A stretch of DNA of 22,983 bases from DATARH01 sp036273175 (GCA_036273175.1 DASUIE010000232.1:1-22983), one strand, 5' to 3'; positions 1-8,255 are shown, counted from the stretch's first letter. The notes: a model not told the origin generated them from the sequence alone. Numbers and translations are program-made.

Positions 1-174
1 TCCGGCCGCCCGCAGCATTTCCGCCAGAGCCGAGCCGAAAGAATAAGCAATCGCCGCGACGAACAGCTTTCCGGAACTTGTCCCGCCCTCGGTTTCACAT
101 AGAGACCGGGGCGCGGGCACACGACTACCAGCCCGCCATTCGAGATCGACGTCAAACTGTTGCGAACTATTCAA
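1..174 (-). CDS. Hypothetical protein, N-terminal part (runs off the left edge)
   Basis: The minus strand stays open from 174 to the window edge (58 codons). A TTG at 174-172 is preceded by AGGAGA (186-181) with a 6-base gap, and it overlaps the TAG stop (169-167) of the hypothetical gene just upstream. That arrangement is typical of translational coupling. The visible protein has a polar start with FDVDLEW, followed by a hydrophobic, small-residue-rich stretch (about residues 37-58). No family was recognised. The non-ATG start and the short visible part keep confidence low. The alternative is non-coding sequence downstream of the 177-residue gene. Confidence 0.35.
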   Translation of the reverse strand, partial: MNSSQQFDVDLEWRAGSRVPAPRSLCETEGGTSSGKLFVAAIAYSFGSALAEMLRAAG

Positions 175-700
175 GAAGGCTCTCCTGCGCGTGACCTGCT
201 GCAAACGTGGTTGGCGTTCCAACGCCGGTAACAGCGGTCCAACTCGGCGCGTCACTTGCCGGAAAACTGTCGGCCGCCGCTATATCGCAGCTGTCACCGG
301 CGTGTTGCGCGCTATCGCTGTCTTGGGGATTAGCCGAGCGGCCACGGCCCGGGACCTTGGCAACTTCGGCAACGCGAAAGTGCCTCGTCTGCCCGTTGGA
401 TTCGGTGATTGGGATCCACGCGCCCGCGATAAACCGCGTACACCCGAGGACTGCCGCATTGGCCGTCTCCCTGCGTCCGAAGGAGAAAACCCAGCCGCGG
501 TGATCGCTCGTTAATTCGCCACGCCATTCTTCCTTCGGCCAAAAACGGCAAATAATGTGGCGATGCCGGCGTCGGTGGCACGCGGCAAAATCGAGCCGGT
601 GATCGCGGGTGAGCGGCAGCTCCAATTCGTACCCGCAGGCCGGATTTCCGTTGGGAAATTCCCGGCTTTGCGCAAGTTTCAGCATAATTCGGTACAGCAT
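167..700 (-). CDS. Hypothetical protein, 177 aa
   Basis: A 177-residue frame starts at the ATG 700-698, which has a good Shine-Dalgarno (GGAGGA) about 7 bases upstream. The frame is open further upstream, but that extension looks unlike protein and lacks such a site, so this start was preferred. The first 110 residues look like a real soluble domain: an ELELPLTRDHRLDF stretch, then a His/Arg cluster (HRRRHRH), a Trp-containing segment (CRFWPKEEWRGEL) and WVFSFGRRE. The last 50 or so residues are low-complexity and Ala/Ser/Asp-rich. No family was recognised. It lies about 100 bases downstream of the small membrane protein on the same strand and may share its FNR-like promoter. Confidence 0.6.
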   Translation of the reverse strand: MLYRIMLKLAQSREFPNGNPACGYELELPLTRDHRLDFAACHRRRHRHIICRFWPKEEWRGELTSDHRGWVFSFGRRETANAAVLGCTRFIAGAWIPITESNGQTRHFRVAEVAKVPGRGRSANPQDSDSAQHAGDSCDIAAADSFPASDAPSWTAVTGVGTPTTFAAGHAQESLLE

Positions 701-800
701 GTCCGGTTCCTCCGAGGGGATGGAATGGTTCCACGCGCCAACTGCTGCCGGCCGCCGCGGTATGTTCAGGAAAAAACGCGAGGCCAGGGCCGACGAGCGC

Positions 801-1007
801 TCAGTTTCGCCGGAACCGCTCGTCGATTTCCGAGGCAGCGGCGATATCGGCTTCTGCTCGCACTCGCGGGCGATCCGCGACCACGCGCCGACGGACGGGT
901 GAGGAGCGGACGGTCCGTGAGATGAGGATTGGAGCACTGGCCAAACCAACAAAGGCCACCATCGCGGCGAGCTGGATCACCGCCGAGGCATTGAGGATCG
1001 CTGTCAT
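801..1007 (-). CDS. Small single-pass membrane protein, 68 aa
   Basis: This short gene has a clear Shine-Dalgarno (AAGGAG, 7 bases before the ATG at 1007-1005). Residues 6-28 form one hydrophobic segment (IQLAAMVAFVGLASAPILI). It is followed by a positively charged tail (RTVRSSPVRRR) and an Ala/Glu/Asp-rich C-terminus. This predicts a single-pass inner-membrane protein with the basic tail in the cytoplasm. No family was recognised. It is the first gene after the FNR/FixK-like box at 1100-1113, whose centre is about 100 bases upstream of the start. That spacing leaves room for a class II-type promoter and a leader of roughly 60 bases. Expression under low oxygen is inferred, not shown. Confidence 0.6.
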   Translation of the reverse strand: MTAILNASAVIQLAAMVAFVGLASAPILISRTVRSSPVRRRVVADRPRVRAEADIAAASEIDERFRRN

Positions 1008-1099
1008 TTATTGCTCCTTACGGGAGCAGGTTTGCGCGATGACGCTCCCGAGGGGCTGATATTCGTTGCCTCGGCGCCGGGTTTCTACGATCCGGCGTA

Positions 1100-1113
1100 T
1101 TGATCCCGGTCAA
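1100..1113. promoter_or_regulatory. FNR/FixK-like box
   Basis: The sequence TTGATCCCGGTCAA matches the FNR/FixK consensus TTGAT-N4-ATCAA at 9 of 10 fixed positions. It lies in the 153-base gap between the glucoamylase gene and the small membrane-protein gene, and its centre is about 100 bases before the latter's ATG. The function is inferred from consensus and position only. Confidence 0.55.
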
Positions 1114-1160
1114 TGTTTGGGTGTCTTGATCGGCGGCCTGACGGCGGTGAAATGCGGCTC

Positions 1161-3503
1161 TCAGTTCTGGAAGGAAATGTGATGATCGGTTCCCTCCCAG
1201 GAAGCATTTTCAGGAAAGTACAGGGTAAAATCGATCGCGGAGTGGCCGGAGATCAGGTCGGTGTCAAACCGGACGCCGTGCATGCCCAACCCTAGTGGTA
1301 CTGACGCCGTGTCACTGATTTCGAGCCACCCATCGTATCCATGGTGAAGATGGAACGGAGTGGCGCCTTCGATCAGCAGCGCGCGACCGGAAGGGAGCCG
1401 GTCAAATGGCTCAGTCGGCCGCCAATGCCAGGTCGCTGCCTCGGGCCGGCGCGCCTGGTAGCGACGCTCGACGCTTGCAAGCAATTTCGGTGGACGCCCG
1501 TGGTGGCGCGCCGCCAGCAGGTTCAAAAATTCCGCGTGCGCCCAAACGAGGGGCATAGCGCTTCCCGTTGGTTTACCGGGCTCCAACCCTCGTTCGGGCA
1601 TCGCCGGTCCATCCCACACCTGTTCCGGTATGAGGCCGCTCTGTCCGGTCATTCGTGTCATCATCTCGAGGTAAGGGAGAGGATCGATGCCAAGGAGGAC
1701 ATCCAGATAGCCACGCTCACCTGTCAGCAATGGCCAACCGCGGCCGACGCCGCGGCCATCAAAAGGACTTCCGTCGTCGCGCTCGCCGTAGCCGTCTCCG
1801 TTGTAACGGTGATAGGCGATCCCGTGCGGCGTCTCGACCTTAAGGACGCTTTCGCTGACTTTGAGCGTGTTCTGGATGCGCGGGTCCTTCGGATCGCGCA
1901 ACCCCAAACGGGGCAGATAGAGGTATTCCATGCCGATCAAGGCGACGGCTTGAACGCTCTCGCCTCCGCGGTTGCGCACATCGACGCGTCCGCATAAGCC
2001 GCCCTCCGACAGAGCCGGGGCAATCCGGACGTAATAGCCCTCGACACCGAATTCCTCGATAAAAGCCCCGCTCACGACATAGGTCCAGTCTTCGAGCCGC
2101 TCGTTCCAGTAGTCGGCGAGCGAAAGCGCGTAGACCCCGTCTTCCGCCGATAGATGATCGGCGGCGGCGACGAGCGCGGCAATTTCGATCCCGAGCGTAA
2201 AGGGGCTGATGCCGGGATTTTCCTCCCACCGGTCCTGCGGAGTGATCGGGCCGTTACGCGCCAAATAGCTGGCGGCACGGTGGATCATCGCAGCGACGCC
2301 GCCCAACCCGTTGAGCGCAGAATACTCTTGAAGTTTGGCCGCGAGCAGGATCGGGAAGCCGACCTCGTCGAGCTGGACCCCGGTCCAGTACGGACGCCCA
2401 TCGGGGAAGCCATTCTGCGCCCATCCGCCATCCGGCAGTTGCGTCGCCATCACATAGGCGAGCATTCGCTTCGCATCGTCGATCTGGCCGACTGAGAGCA
2501 GGGCAAAGCCAACCTCGACGGCGTCCCGCATCCATACCAGATGATAGCCGCCAGGATTGTCGGTCGTGTTGCCCCACGGCACGCTGAGGCTTGCGACCAC
2601 AGCACCTGGATAGGTACGTCCCTCGTGAACCTTTATAACCATCGCGGAGAGATAGGCCTCCCGTCGGATCTCCTCGGGCGCGCGGGGAATGATCAGGTCC
2701 TTCGCCCATGCCGCCCATGGGGCGCTAAAGGAATGACGGATCGCCTCGAACCCCTGGTACAGGCTGGAATATGCCAATGTACGGGCGCCTTCCGGCGTAG
2801 CGGCGAAGGCCAATGCCAGGACACCCTCCGGCGCCGCCAACTCCCCCATAAGCGCGACATTGCCGTCCATGGCCTCGCTGAAGGTCCAGCTCATGGTTCC
2901 GTTGCGCGAGAAATCCTGCCAGCCGTCGGAATGCCCGACATAGCCGGCGCTGGTGCGCGAGAAGCCGCGATCGCTGGCGAGATGAAGCGCGTTGCAATCC
3001 CTCCACGCCTGGAGGTCACCGTCGGCGCGGGCATTGTTATGCCAACCGCTCCCACCGAGATGGGGGGCGAGCAGCACATAGAGCGCCATGTCTTCGCCGG
3101 TGAGCCGGAAGGCGATGACGATCGTGTCTCGCGATGGGTCTGGCGACAGCTCGAGTTCGAGGCGATACCCCTCCCCCTCATGCACCACGCGCGGAAGCGG
3201 GATAAAGGGCTCCGGCAGGGAAAGCCGATAACGGGCGACCCGTTTGACCTCGTACCATTTGGACCGCCCGGCAACGATGAACCCAAGGTCCCGGACTTGC
3301 GGTCGGCCAGCGGAGGGCCAGTAGACCTCGTTGACGATGCCGTGGCCGAGGGTCGCCCAGACGCGACTGGGTCCGAGCGCCGTGGTCACCATATCCTTGG
3401 CGCTGGATGTCCAGGTGGGTGCAATACCCGGCCAGCCCGGAGCGGGGTCAAATTGCCGGATGGCCGGCCCGCGACGATCATCGTGGCTGAGAGGGAAACT
3501 CAT
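1161..3503 (-). CDS. GH15 family glucoamylase (glucan 1,4-alpha-glucosidase / glucodextranase-like)
   Basis: A 780-residue member of glycoside hydrolase family 15, which releases glucose from the non-reducing ends of alpha-glucans. The layout is an N-terminal beta-sandwich domain (about 1-270, as in bacterial glucoamylases and glucodextranases) followed by the (alpha/alpha)6 catalytic barrel. Visible motifs are HLVWMRDA near 321-328, QLDEVG near 377-382, RWEENPG near 425-431 with the likely general acid Glu427, and LIPEQVWDG near 624-632 with the likely base Glu627. The 200-residue spacing matches the family. No signal peptide is visible, so it should act in the cytoplasm on stored glycogen or maltodextrin. 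The ATG at 3503 has AGGGG upstream; an in-frame GTG at 3524 is less likely. It is the last gene of the reductase-tal-DUF488 series, 27 bases behind DUF488. Confidence 0.92.
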   Translation of the reverse strand: MSFPLSHDDRRGPAIRQFDPAPGWPGIAPTWTSSAKDMVTTALGPSRVWATLGHGIVNEVYWPSAGRPQVRDLGFIVAGRSKWYEVKRVARYRLSLPEPFIPLPRVVHEGEGYRLELELSPDPSRDTIVIAFRLTGEDMALYVLLAPHLGGSGWHNNARADGDLQAWRDCNALHLASDRGFSRTSAGYVGHSDGWQDFSRNGTMSWTFSEAMDGNVALMGELAAPEGVLALAFAATPEGARTLAYSSLYQGFEAIRHSFSAPWAAWAKDLIIPRAPEEIRREAYLSAMVIKVHEGRTYPGAVVASLSVPWGNTTDNPGGYHLVWMRDAVEVGFALLSVGQIDDAKRMLAYVMATQLPDGGWAQNGFPDGRPYWTGVQLDEVGFPILLAAKLQEYSALNGLGGVAAMIHRAASYLARNGPITPQDRWEENPGISPFTLGIEIAALVAAADHLSAEDGVYALSLADYWNERLEDWTYVVSGAFIEEFGVEGYYVRIAPALSEGGLCGRVDVRNRGGESVQAVALIGMEYLYLPRLGLRDPKDPRIQNTLKVSESVLKVETPHGIAYHRYNGDGYGERDDGSPFDGRGVGRGWPLLTGERGYLDVLLGIDPLPYLEMMTRMTGQSGLIPEQVWDGPAMPERGLEPGKPTGSAMPLVWAHAEFLNLLAARHHGRPPKLLASVERRYQARRPEAATWHWRPTEPFDRLPSGRALLIEGATPFHLHHGYDGWLEISDTASVPLGLGMHGVRFDTDLISGHSAIDFTLYFPENASWEGTDHHISFQN

Positions 3504-3530
3504 GTCGCGAATTCCCCTGTCCACAATCGA

Positions 3531-3914
3531 TCAGTGAACCAGCAGGTCACGTAGCACGACAGCCTCGTTATGGAATTCGTCGCGAGCCGCGTAGACGAGG
3601 GTGAGCCGGCCCTTTTTCGCGAGGGCGCGAAGCTCGTCGAGCTCTTCGGGACGGTGCGCCAATTCGGCTTGGTATCTGCGCCGGAACTCGTCCCAACGGA
3701 TTGGATCGTGCCCGAACCATTTGCGCAGCTCGGTGCTTGGCGCGACGTCCTTGATCCAGCGGTCGATGGAAGCCGAGGTTTTCCGCACACCGCGAGGCCA
3801 GAGACGATCGACGAGAACGCGGGTTCCGTCTTCGGGTGACGGCTCCTCATACGCCCTTTTCAGCCGAACGTTTGACGACTTCGCTGCGGTCACCGCTGGC
3901 ACACCACTCCGCAC
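3531..3914 (-). CDS. DUF488 domain protein (YeaO-like)
   Basis: A 127-residue protein of the DUF488/YeaO type. The hallmark stretch VLVDRLWPRGVRK is at about residues 33-45. It is followed by the W-K-D and S-T-ELRKWFGHDP region near 53-71, the F-R-R-Y motif, and the late LTLVYAARDEFHNEA segment. The family's biochemical role is not established. The GTG at 3914 lies 3 bases after the transaldolase stop; later in-frame GTGs at 3902 or 3893 would remove a poorly conserved-looking N-terminus, so the exact start is uncertain. Its tight placement between transaldolase and glucoamylase implies co-transcription and a link to sugar or stress metabolism. Confidence 0.88.
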   Translation of the reverse strand: MRSGVPAVTAAKSSNVRLKRAYEEPSPEDGTRVLVDRLWPRGVRKTSASIDRWIKDVAPSTELRKWFGHDPIRWDEFRRRYQAELAHRPEELDELRALAKKGRLTLVYAARDEFHNEAVVLRDLLVH

Positions 3915-3917
3915 CCG

Positions 3918-5054
3918 CTATGTCACGGGCACGCGATCCGGCGCTCGCTTCCGGGCGATCGCGTCCAGCAGCTTCTCCATCGCGGCGGTGAAGAGCTGGA
4001 TACCTTCATCGAGGGTCCTATCGGCGATTTCGTCGAGTGAGATGCCGAGCCGCTCGAGGGTGGCCATCGCCTGCCGGGCCGCCGGAAGGTTTTCCTCCAG
4101 GCTGGCCCGGGCCCTGCCGTGATCGCGGAAAGCATCCAGCGTGGCCAGCGGCATGGTGTTGATGGTGTTCGGGCCGATCAGCTCCTCGACATACAACACG
4201 TCGCTGTAGCTGGGATTCTTGGCGCCGGTACTGGCCCACAGCAGGCGCTGCGGGCGGGCGCCCTTCGCGTCGAGCGCCGCCCAGCGCGGCCCTGCGAACC
4301 GCTGCTTGTAGCGCTGGTAGGCGAGCTTGGCATTGGCTATCGCCACCTTGCCGACAATACTTGCGAGGGCAAGACGCTGGGCGTCGTCAGCCGTCTGCGA
4401 CAGACGTTGCGTGACCAGCTTGTCGACCGCGGTGTCTATGCGGCTGACAAAGAAACTGGCGACGCTGGCGACCCTCGCCGGGTCCCCGCCGCGAGCGATA
4501 AAATCTTCGAGGCCGCCCAAATACGCATCGACGACGCCCTCGTAGACCGCCTGCGAAAAGAGCAGCGTGATGTTGACATTGATTCCTTCGCCCGTGAGCT
4601 GACGGATCGCTTCCAGACCCGGCGCGGTCGCCGGGACCTTGATCATCAGGTTCTCGCGCCCGACGGCCTGCCATAAGCGTCGGGCTTCGGCGACGGTTTC
4701 ACCGGCGCGCATCGCCAGATACGGCGACACCTCGATGCTCGCGTAGCCGTCAGCGCGCTTGGCGGCGTCGTAGACGGGCCTCAAGACGTCGGCGGCGCTC
4801 CGAACATCCTCGACGGCGAGCCGTTCGAACAAGGCCCGGTCATCGATATGCGAGTGACCGCGCGCGGCGAGCGGCGCGTCGTAATCGTCGCTGCCGAGAA
4901 TGGCCTTTTCGAAAATCGATGGGTTGGACGTGATACCCGCCAATCCGTCCTCGTCGACGAGCCGCTGAAGGCGACCGTCCGCGATGAAGCGCCGCGACAG
5001 AAAGTCGAGCCACACGACTTGCCCAAAGTCGTTTAGGGCCTTTAGCCGGTTCAT
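3918..5054 (-). CDS. tal: Transaldolase
   Basis: A 378-residue transaldolase of the longer (about 350-380 residue) bacterial type. It transfers dihydroxyacetone units between sedoheptulose-7-phosphate and glyceraldehyde-3-phosphate in the cytosolic non-oxidative pentose phosphate pathway. The motif GITSNPSIFEKA (about 40-51) and NLMIKVPAT, with the Schiff-base lysine near residue 139, are both visible. Downstream come GINVNITLLFS and WASTGAKNPSYSD, as in the family. The ATG at 5054-5052 overlaps the TGA of the upstream Rieske/FAD reductase gene (ATGA), so the two are translationally coupled. A longer open frame upstream of this ATG is only the shadow of that gene. No isomerase domain is fused to it, unlike the tal-pgi fusions of some bacteria. 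Confidence 0.95.
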   Translation of the reverse strand: MNRLKALNDFGQVVWLDFLSRRFIADGRLQRLVDEDGLAGITSNPSIFEKAILGSDDYDAPLAARGHSHIDDRALFERLAVEDVRSAADVLRPVYDAAKRADGYASIEVSPYLAMRAGETVAEARRLWQAVGRENLMIKVPATAPGLEAIRQLTGEGINVNITLLFSQAVYEGVVDAYLGGLEDFIARGGDPARVASVASFFVSRIDTAVDKLVTQRLSQTADDAQRLALASIVGKVAIANAKLAYQRYKQRFAGPRWAALDAKGARPQRLLWASTGAKNPSYSDVLYVEELIGPNTINTMPLATLDAFRDHGRARASLEENLPAARQAMATLERLGISLDEIADRTLDEGIQLFTAAMEKLLDAIARKRAPDRVPVT

Positions 5055-6601
5055 GGGGTTGCTCCCGGGCCGGCGGCGGCGACAGGTCTCTGCTCGAGTT
5101 CGAGCTCGGCCCACAGGCTCTCGATGTCTCGGCCGATCGTGGCCACGGCGAGAACCCGGCCGTCGCGGCGATAGGTCGCCCGGCAGTTCTTCTCCTCCAC
5201 CTGTCCGTCGATCTCGATGGCGTCCCACTTTTCCGCATGGCCGACATAGAGGATGGCGACGTCGTAATGCATGCTCCAAAAGAAGGGCACGGCATCGAAC
5301 GGCTCGCGTTGTCCCATCATATTGCGAGCGGCGGTCTGCCCCTGGCGTTGGGCGACGACCCAGTGCTCCACCCGAATGCTCTCGCCGGTATAGGCGTCGG
5401 GCCAACGCGCGAGGTCGCCCGCAGCGAAAATGTGGGGATCGCTAGTCCCGAGATACCGGTCGACCGCGACACCCCGGTCGAGCTTGAGACCGGCCTTTTC
5501 GGCAAGGCCGAGCGCCGGCCGTACCCCGATGCCGACGACCACCAGGTCCGCCGGAAGCTTTTCGCCGGATTTCAGGGTGGCCTGCCGCGGGTCGATCGCC
5601 GCGACCGTGGTACCGAGGTGGAAATGCACGCCGTGATCCTCATGGAGGCGGCGGACGAAGCTGCCGATCTCGGGCCCCATCACCCGCTCCATCGGAATAG
5701 CGTCGGGTGCGACGACGTGAACCTCGATGTCGCGCGCCCGCAGCGCGGCGGCCACTTCAAGCCCGATAAAGCTCGCGCCGATCACCACGGCGCTCTGGGC
5801 CGTCGCCGCCTTCTCGACGATCGCGCGGCTGTCGGCGAGCGAGCGTAGATAATGGACGTGCGGGAGTTCGCCGCCGGGAAGGGTCAGCCGCACCGGATCG
5901 GCGCCTGTCGCCAGCAGGAGCGTGTCGTATGCGTAGCGGGTGCCATCCTCGAGCGCGAGATGACGGCTCGCCCGATCGATCGATGCGGCACGGGCGTTGA
6001 GATGCAATTCGATACCGCGTTCCGAGTAGAATTCGGGCGTGCGCAGAGGGATCCAATCCTCCGAAGCGGTGCCGGCGAGGTAGTCCTTTGACAGATTCGG
6101 ACGATCATACGGCACCGAATCGTCGGCGCTCAGCAGCGTGATGCGGCCCGCATAACCTTCGCGACGCAGTGTCTCGGCGGCGCTGTTCCCGGCCGCCCCG
6201 CCACCCAGAATGACGATCGATCCCGATGACGAAGCCGAGGGGGCCGGCGCCGCGATCGGCTCCAGCATCTCCCGGACAAACACAACCCCGCCCTCGCGCT
6301 CCACGCGCCAGCAGGGTAGCGGGTTGAGCGCCGGCGCGCGCACCGCCTCGCCGGTGCGAAGGCTGAAGCAGGCGTGGTGCCACGGGCAGCGGACGGTATC
6401 CTTGACGAGGAGACCCTCGGCGAGCGGTCCGCCGTAATGGGTGCAGGACGCACCGACGGCGAAGATTTCCTCGCCGCGGCGGGCGAGCAAGACCGCTTCA
6501 GGCCCGACATAGCCGAGCAGCATCTCGCCATCCTCAAGCCGGGCGAGGTCGATGCCGTTGGATAGATTGGGGCCGCTTGGCGCGGGCGTTCCGTCGTTCA
6601 T
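5051..6601 (-). CDS. Rieske [2Fe-2S]-FAD pyridine nucleotide-disulfide oxidoreductase (AIF/ferredoxin reductase-like)
   Basis: A 516-residue fusion protein. Residues about 15-112 form a Rieske domain with the cluster ligands in CTH (53-55) and CPWH (72-75). A linker rich in Pro/Ala/Ser follows. Then comes a class-I flavoprotein reductase with the FAD-binding VILGGGAAG near 130, a second dinucleotide site (VVIGASFIGLEVAAAL), the FAD-contacting HIFAAGDLARWPD, and a C-terminal reductase domain. This layout is that of AIFM3-like and ferredoxin-reductase-like enzymes that pass electrons from NAD(P)H to small iron-sulphur proteins. The partner is unknown. It opens the four-gene operon and overlaps tal by ATGA. 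A weak FNR-like box lies 140 bases upstream, and the Shine-Dalgarno is weak. Confidence 0.93.
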   Translation of the reverse strand: MNDGTPAPSGPNLSNGIDLARLEDGEMLLGYVGPEAVLLARRGEEIFAVGASCTHYGGPLAEGLLVKDTVRCPWHHACFSLRTGEAVRAPALNPLPCWRVEREGGVVFVREMLEPIAAPAPSASSSGSIVILGGGAAGNSAAETLRREGYAGRITLLSADDSVPYDRPNLSKDYLAGTASEDWIPLRTPEFYSERGIELHLNARAASIDRASRHLALEDGTRYAYDTLLLATGADPVRLTLPGGELPHVHYLRSLADSRAIVEKAATAQSAVVIGASFIGLEVAAALRARDIEVHVVAPDAIPMERVMGPEIGSFVRRLHEDHGVHFHLGTTVAAIDPRQATLKSGEKLPADLVVVGIGVRPALGLAEKAGLKLDRGVAVDRYLGTSDPHIFAAGDLARWPDAYTGESIRVEHWVVAQRQGQTAARNMMGQREPFDAVPFFWSMHYDVAILYVGHAEKWDAIEIDGQVEEKNCRATYRRDGRVLAVATIGRDIESLWAELELEQRPVAAAGPGATP

Positions 6602-7213
6602 GGATCGGGCCTCGCAACTCTAGGGCTGACGTGTCGCTGTCGGCGCTGTCCCACGGCCTCATCCTTGAAGGAGCCGGCTCGACATTGGGTTGCAGTCTCC
6701 GGGCCTTGACCTTGCCCGTCTCTGATCTCCGACATTGATCTCGGGCAATAAACTCGCAACCGGGAGCGCGGCCGCGGCAAGCTCAATCGGTCGCAAAACA
6801 CGCGTCCTGGTCGCCCCGTTCCCGGTCAATCCGATGAACGGGCCGGAACTCGCATATTCGGCGCCGCCGATGCTGGCCGTTTGCGCGAAATCAGTATCTG
6901 GCGTCAAGGCGGCCGTTAGCCGTCGCCCTAAGCTCGATGGGCTCAAGCCCGAACAGACCGTGTCACAATCAATCAGGCTTCGTGATGTCGATTACCGAGA
7001 TCGCCCCCGTTGCGCACGGACAGGTTCCTCGTTTTTGGCGCCGTTGGCTGTTTTCCACCAACGTGACGGTTGGACTATTGAATTAGACAATTCTTGGCTC
7101 TGTTGTTTAGGCCATCGCTCTCCTAGGTTCAAGCAAGCCAATCGTTGAGGTAAATCGCGGTCTGTTGGGGGTTCGATCTCGCTGTTTACGATGGTTGGGA
7201 TGAGGAGACTGCC
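6602..7213. other. Divergent intergenic region between the reductase operon and the Crp/Fnr regulator
   Basis: These 612 bases hold no convincing gene on either strand; the open frames present have no Shine-Dalgarno and look unlike protein. The half near the regulator (about 6960-7200) is more AT-rich than its surroundings and probably carries the regulator's promoter. It contains two small inverted repeats, CCAAC-N6-GTTGG (7058-7073) and ATTG-N7-CAAT (7077-7091). The half near the reductase carries an imperfect FNR-like box at 6735-6748. Confidence 0.5.
6735..6748. promoter_or_regulatory. Imperfect FNR/FixK-like box
   Basis: TTGATCTCGGGCAA matches TTGAT-N4-ATCAA at 8 of 10 positions, with one perfect half-site. 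It lies 140 bases before the start of the Rieske/FAD reductase operon. On its own it is weak. It gains some weight from the better box at 1100-1113 in the same gene group. Confidence 0.3.
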
Positions 7214-7984
7214 GTGGCGCGCGCAGCGACAACCCGTGTGCCGACTATCCGCACGACCGAGACGTATCCCCTGATCGACAAACTGGGCGCCTATCTCCCG
7301 CTTTCCGCTGCCGAAATCGAGGCCGTTCGCGAACTGCATGGGTCGAAACGACGGTTCGATCGACACCGCGACATCATCGCCCAGGGACATCCGTATCAGA
7401 GCGTCTTCATTTTGTGCAGCGGCGTCGTCTGGCGGTACAAAATCCTGCCAGACGGCAAGCGACAAGTCCTAAGCCTTGGATTGCCAGGCGATCTGATAGG
7501 CTTCCCGGCGTGCTTCTTCGAGAAGGCGGTGAACGCGACTGCCAGCCTGACCGACACGGTTGTCGCGACAGTTCCCTTTAAAGCACTCCACGATTTGTTT
7601 GCGCGGTTCCCCCGCGTCGCTACGGCTCTATTCTGGGCCGTCGCCGGGGAGGCCGCCATCTACGGCGAAAGGCTGGTCGATGTCGGGCGTCGCTCTGCCT
7701 ACGAGCGGCTGGCTCATTTGATCCTCGAACTGCTGGTGCGGCTGCGGGCCATCGGGCTCGTCGAACAGATGTCTTATATCCTTCCCCTGACCCAGGAATT
7801 GATTGCCGATGTGCTCGGTCTCAGCGGTCCGCATATCAGCCGGATGCTGCGTTTGATGCGCGAAGAGGGGCTGATCCTCATTGATGGCCACCGCCTGACG
7901 GTGTTGGATCTCGAGTCGCTGACGCTGCTCGCCAGCTTCGATGGGGACTATCTGGTGCAAAGTCGTATACCGGGTCTGGAGTGA
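7214..7984 (+). CDS. Crp/Fnr family transcriptional regulator
   Basis: A 256-residue regulator. A cyclic-nucleotide-binding-type beta-roll covers about 35-150, including HPYQSVFILCSGVVWRYK and LPGDLIGFPA. A long dimerisation helix follows, then a winged helix-turn-helix (LTQELIADVLGLSGPHISRML, about 192-212). There is no N-terminal cysteine cluster, so it is not an oxygen-sensing FNR with an Fe-S centre. At the FNR Glu209 position that reads TTGAT, this protein has Pro (GPHISR), so it may not bind the FNR-like boxes nearby. The GTG start at 7214 is supported by GAGGAG 7 bases upstream. It is divergent from the reductase operon. An IS remnant begins right after its stop, so the natural C-terminus may have been changed. 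Confidence 0.9.
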   Translation: MARAATTRVPTIRTTETYPLIDKLGAYLPLSAAEIEAVRELHGSKRRFDRHRDIIAQGHPYQSVFILCSGVVWRYKILPDGKRQVLSLGLPGDLIGFPACFFEKAVNATASLTDTVVATVPFKALHDLFARFPRVATALFWAVAGEAAIYGERLVDVGRRSAYERLAHLILELLVRLRAIGLVEQMSYILPLTQELIADVLGLSGPHISRMLRLMREEGLILIDGHRLTVLDLESLTLLASFDGDYLVQSRIPGLE

Positions 7985-8255
7985 CACCGAAGCAGCCGCT
8001 CCGGCGGGATCGACGGACGGCCCAGACGGGGCGGGTAGAGGGCGGCGAAGGCCGCGCTCAGATCGGCCAGCGCCGCGTCGGCGATCTGGCGGATCGGCCG
8101 CAGCGGATGATCCCGCCGCACCCGCGCCTCCAGGTCCACATAGGAGAACAACGACCCCGACCTCTCGTCCAAACCGCGCATCAAATTCCCCGGCTCATGC
8201 CAGCAGCGTGAACCATCCCGAGTCTCGGCCCGCTACGGACTTCTTCAACAGCCTG
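7985..8255 (-). mobile_element. IS5-family insertion sequence remnant
   Basis: About 270 bases of an IS5-family element remain, oriented on the minus strand: one terminus (near 8255, read outward as CAGGCTGTTGAAGAAGTCC on the minus strand), the leader and the start of the transposase. A CTAG at 8256-8259 fits the YTAR target preference known for IS5-type elements. The rest of the element is missing, and homology stops within a few bases of the regulator's stop codon. It therefore ends by deletion, and no matching second terminus is visible. Confidence 0.65.
7987..8181 (-). pseudogene. IS5-family transposase, N-terminal fragment
   Basis: The first 65 or so residues of an IS5-family transposase are intact. 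They include RGLDERSGSLFSYVDLEAR, RRDHPLRPIR and PRLGRPSIPPERLLR, the typical N-terminal domain of this group. After that arginine (near 7987) the reading continues into unrelated residues and a stop, so the catalytic DDE domain is gone. The product cannot transpose. The ATG is taken at 8181. Confidence 0.75.

Noticed and set aside
701..952. Upstream extension of the 177-residue hypothetical gene
   Set aside because: The extension overlaps the small membrane-protein gene in another frame and looks unlike protein, while the ATG at 700 has a strong ribosome site.
5055..5405. N-terminal extension of transaldolase
   Set aside because: This is the Rieske/FAD reductase gene read in another frame. 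The ATGA overlap gives a natural transaldolase start.
6735..7148. A 137-codon plus-strand frame in the divergent gap
   Set aside because: It starts with TTG inside the FNR-like box, has no ribosome site and no recognisable protein features.
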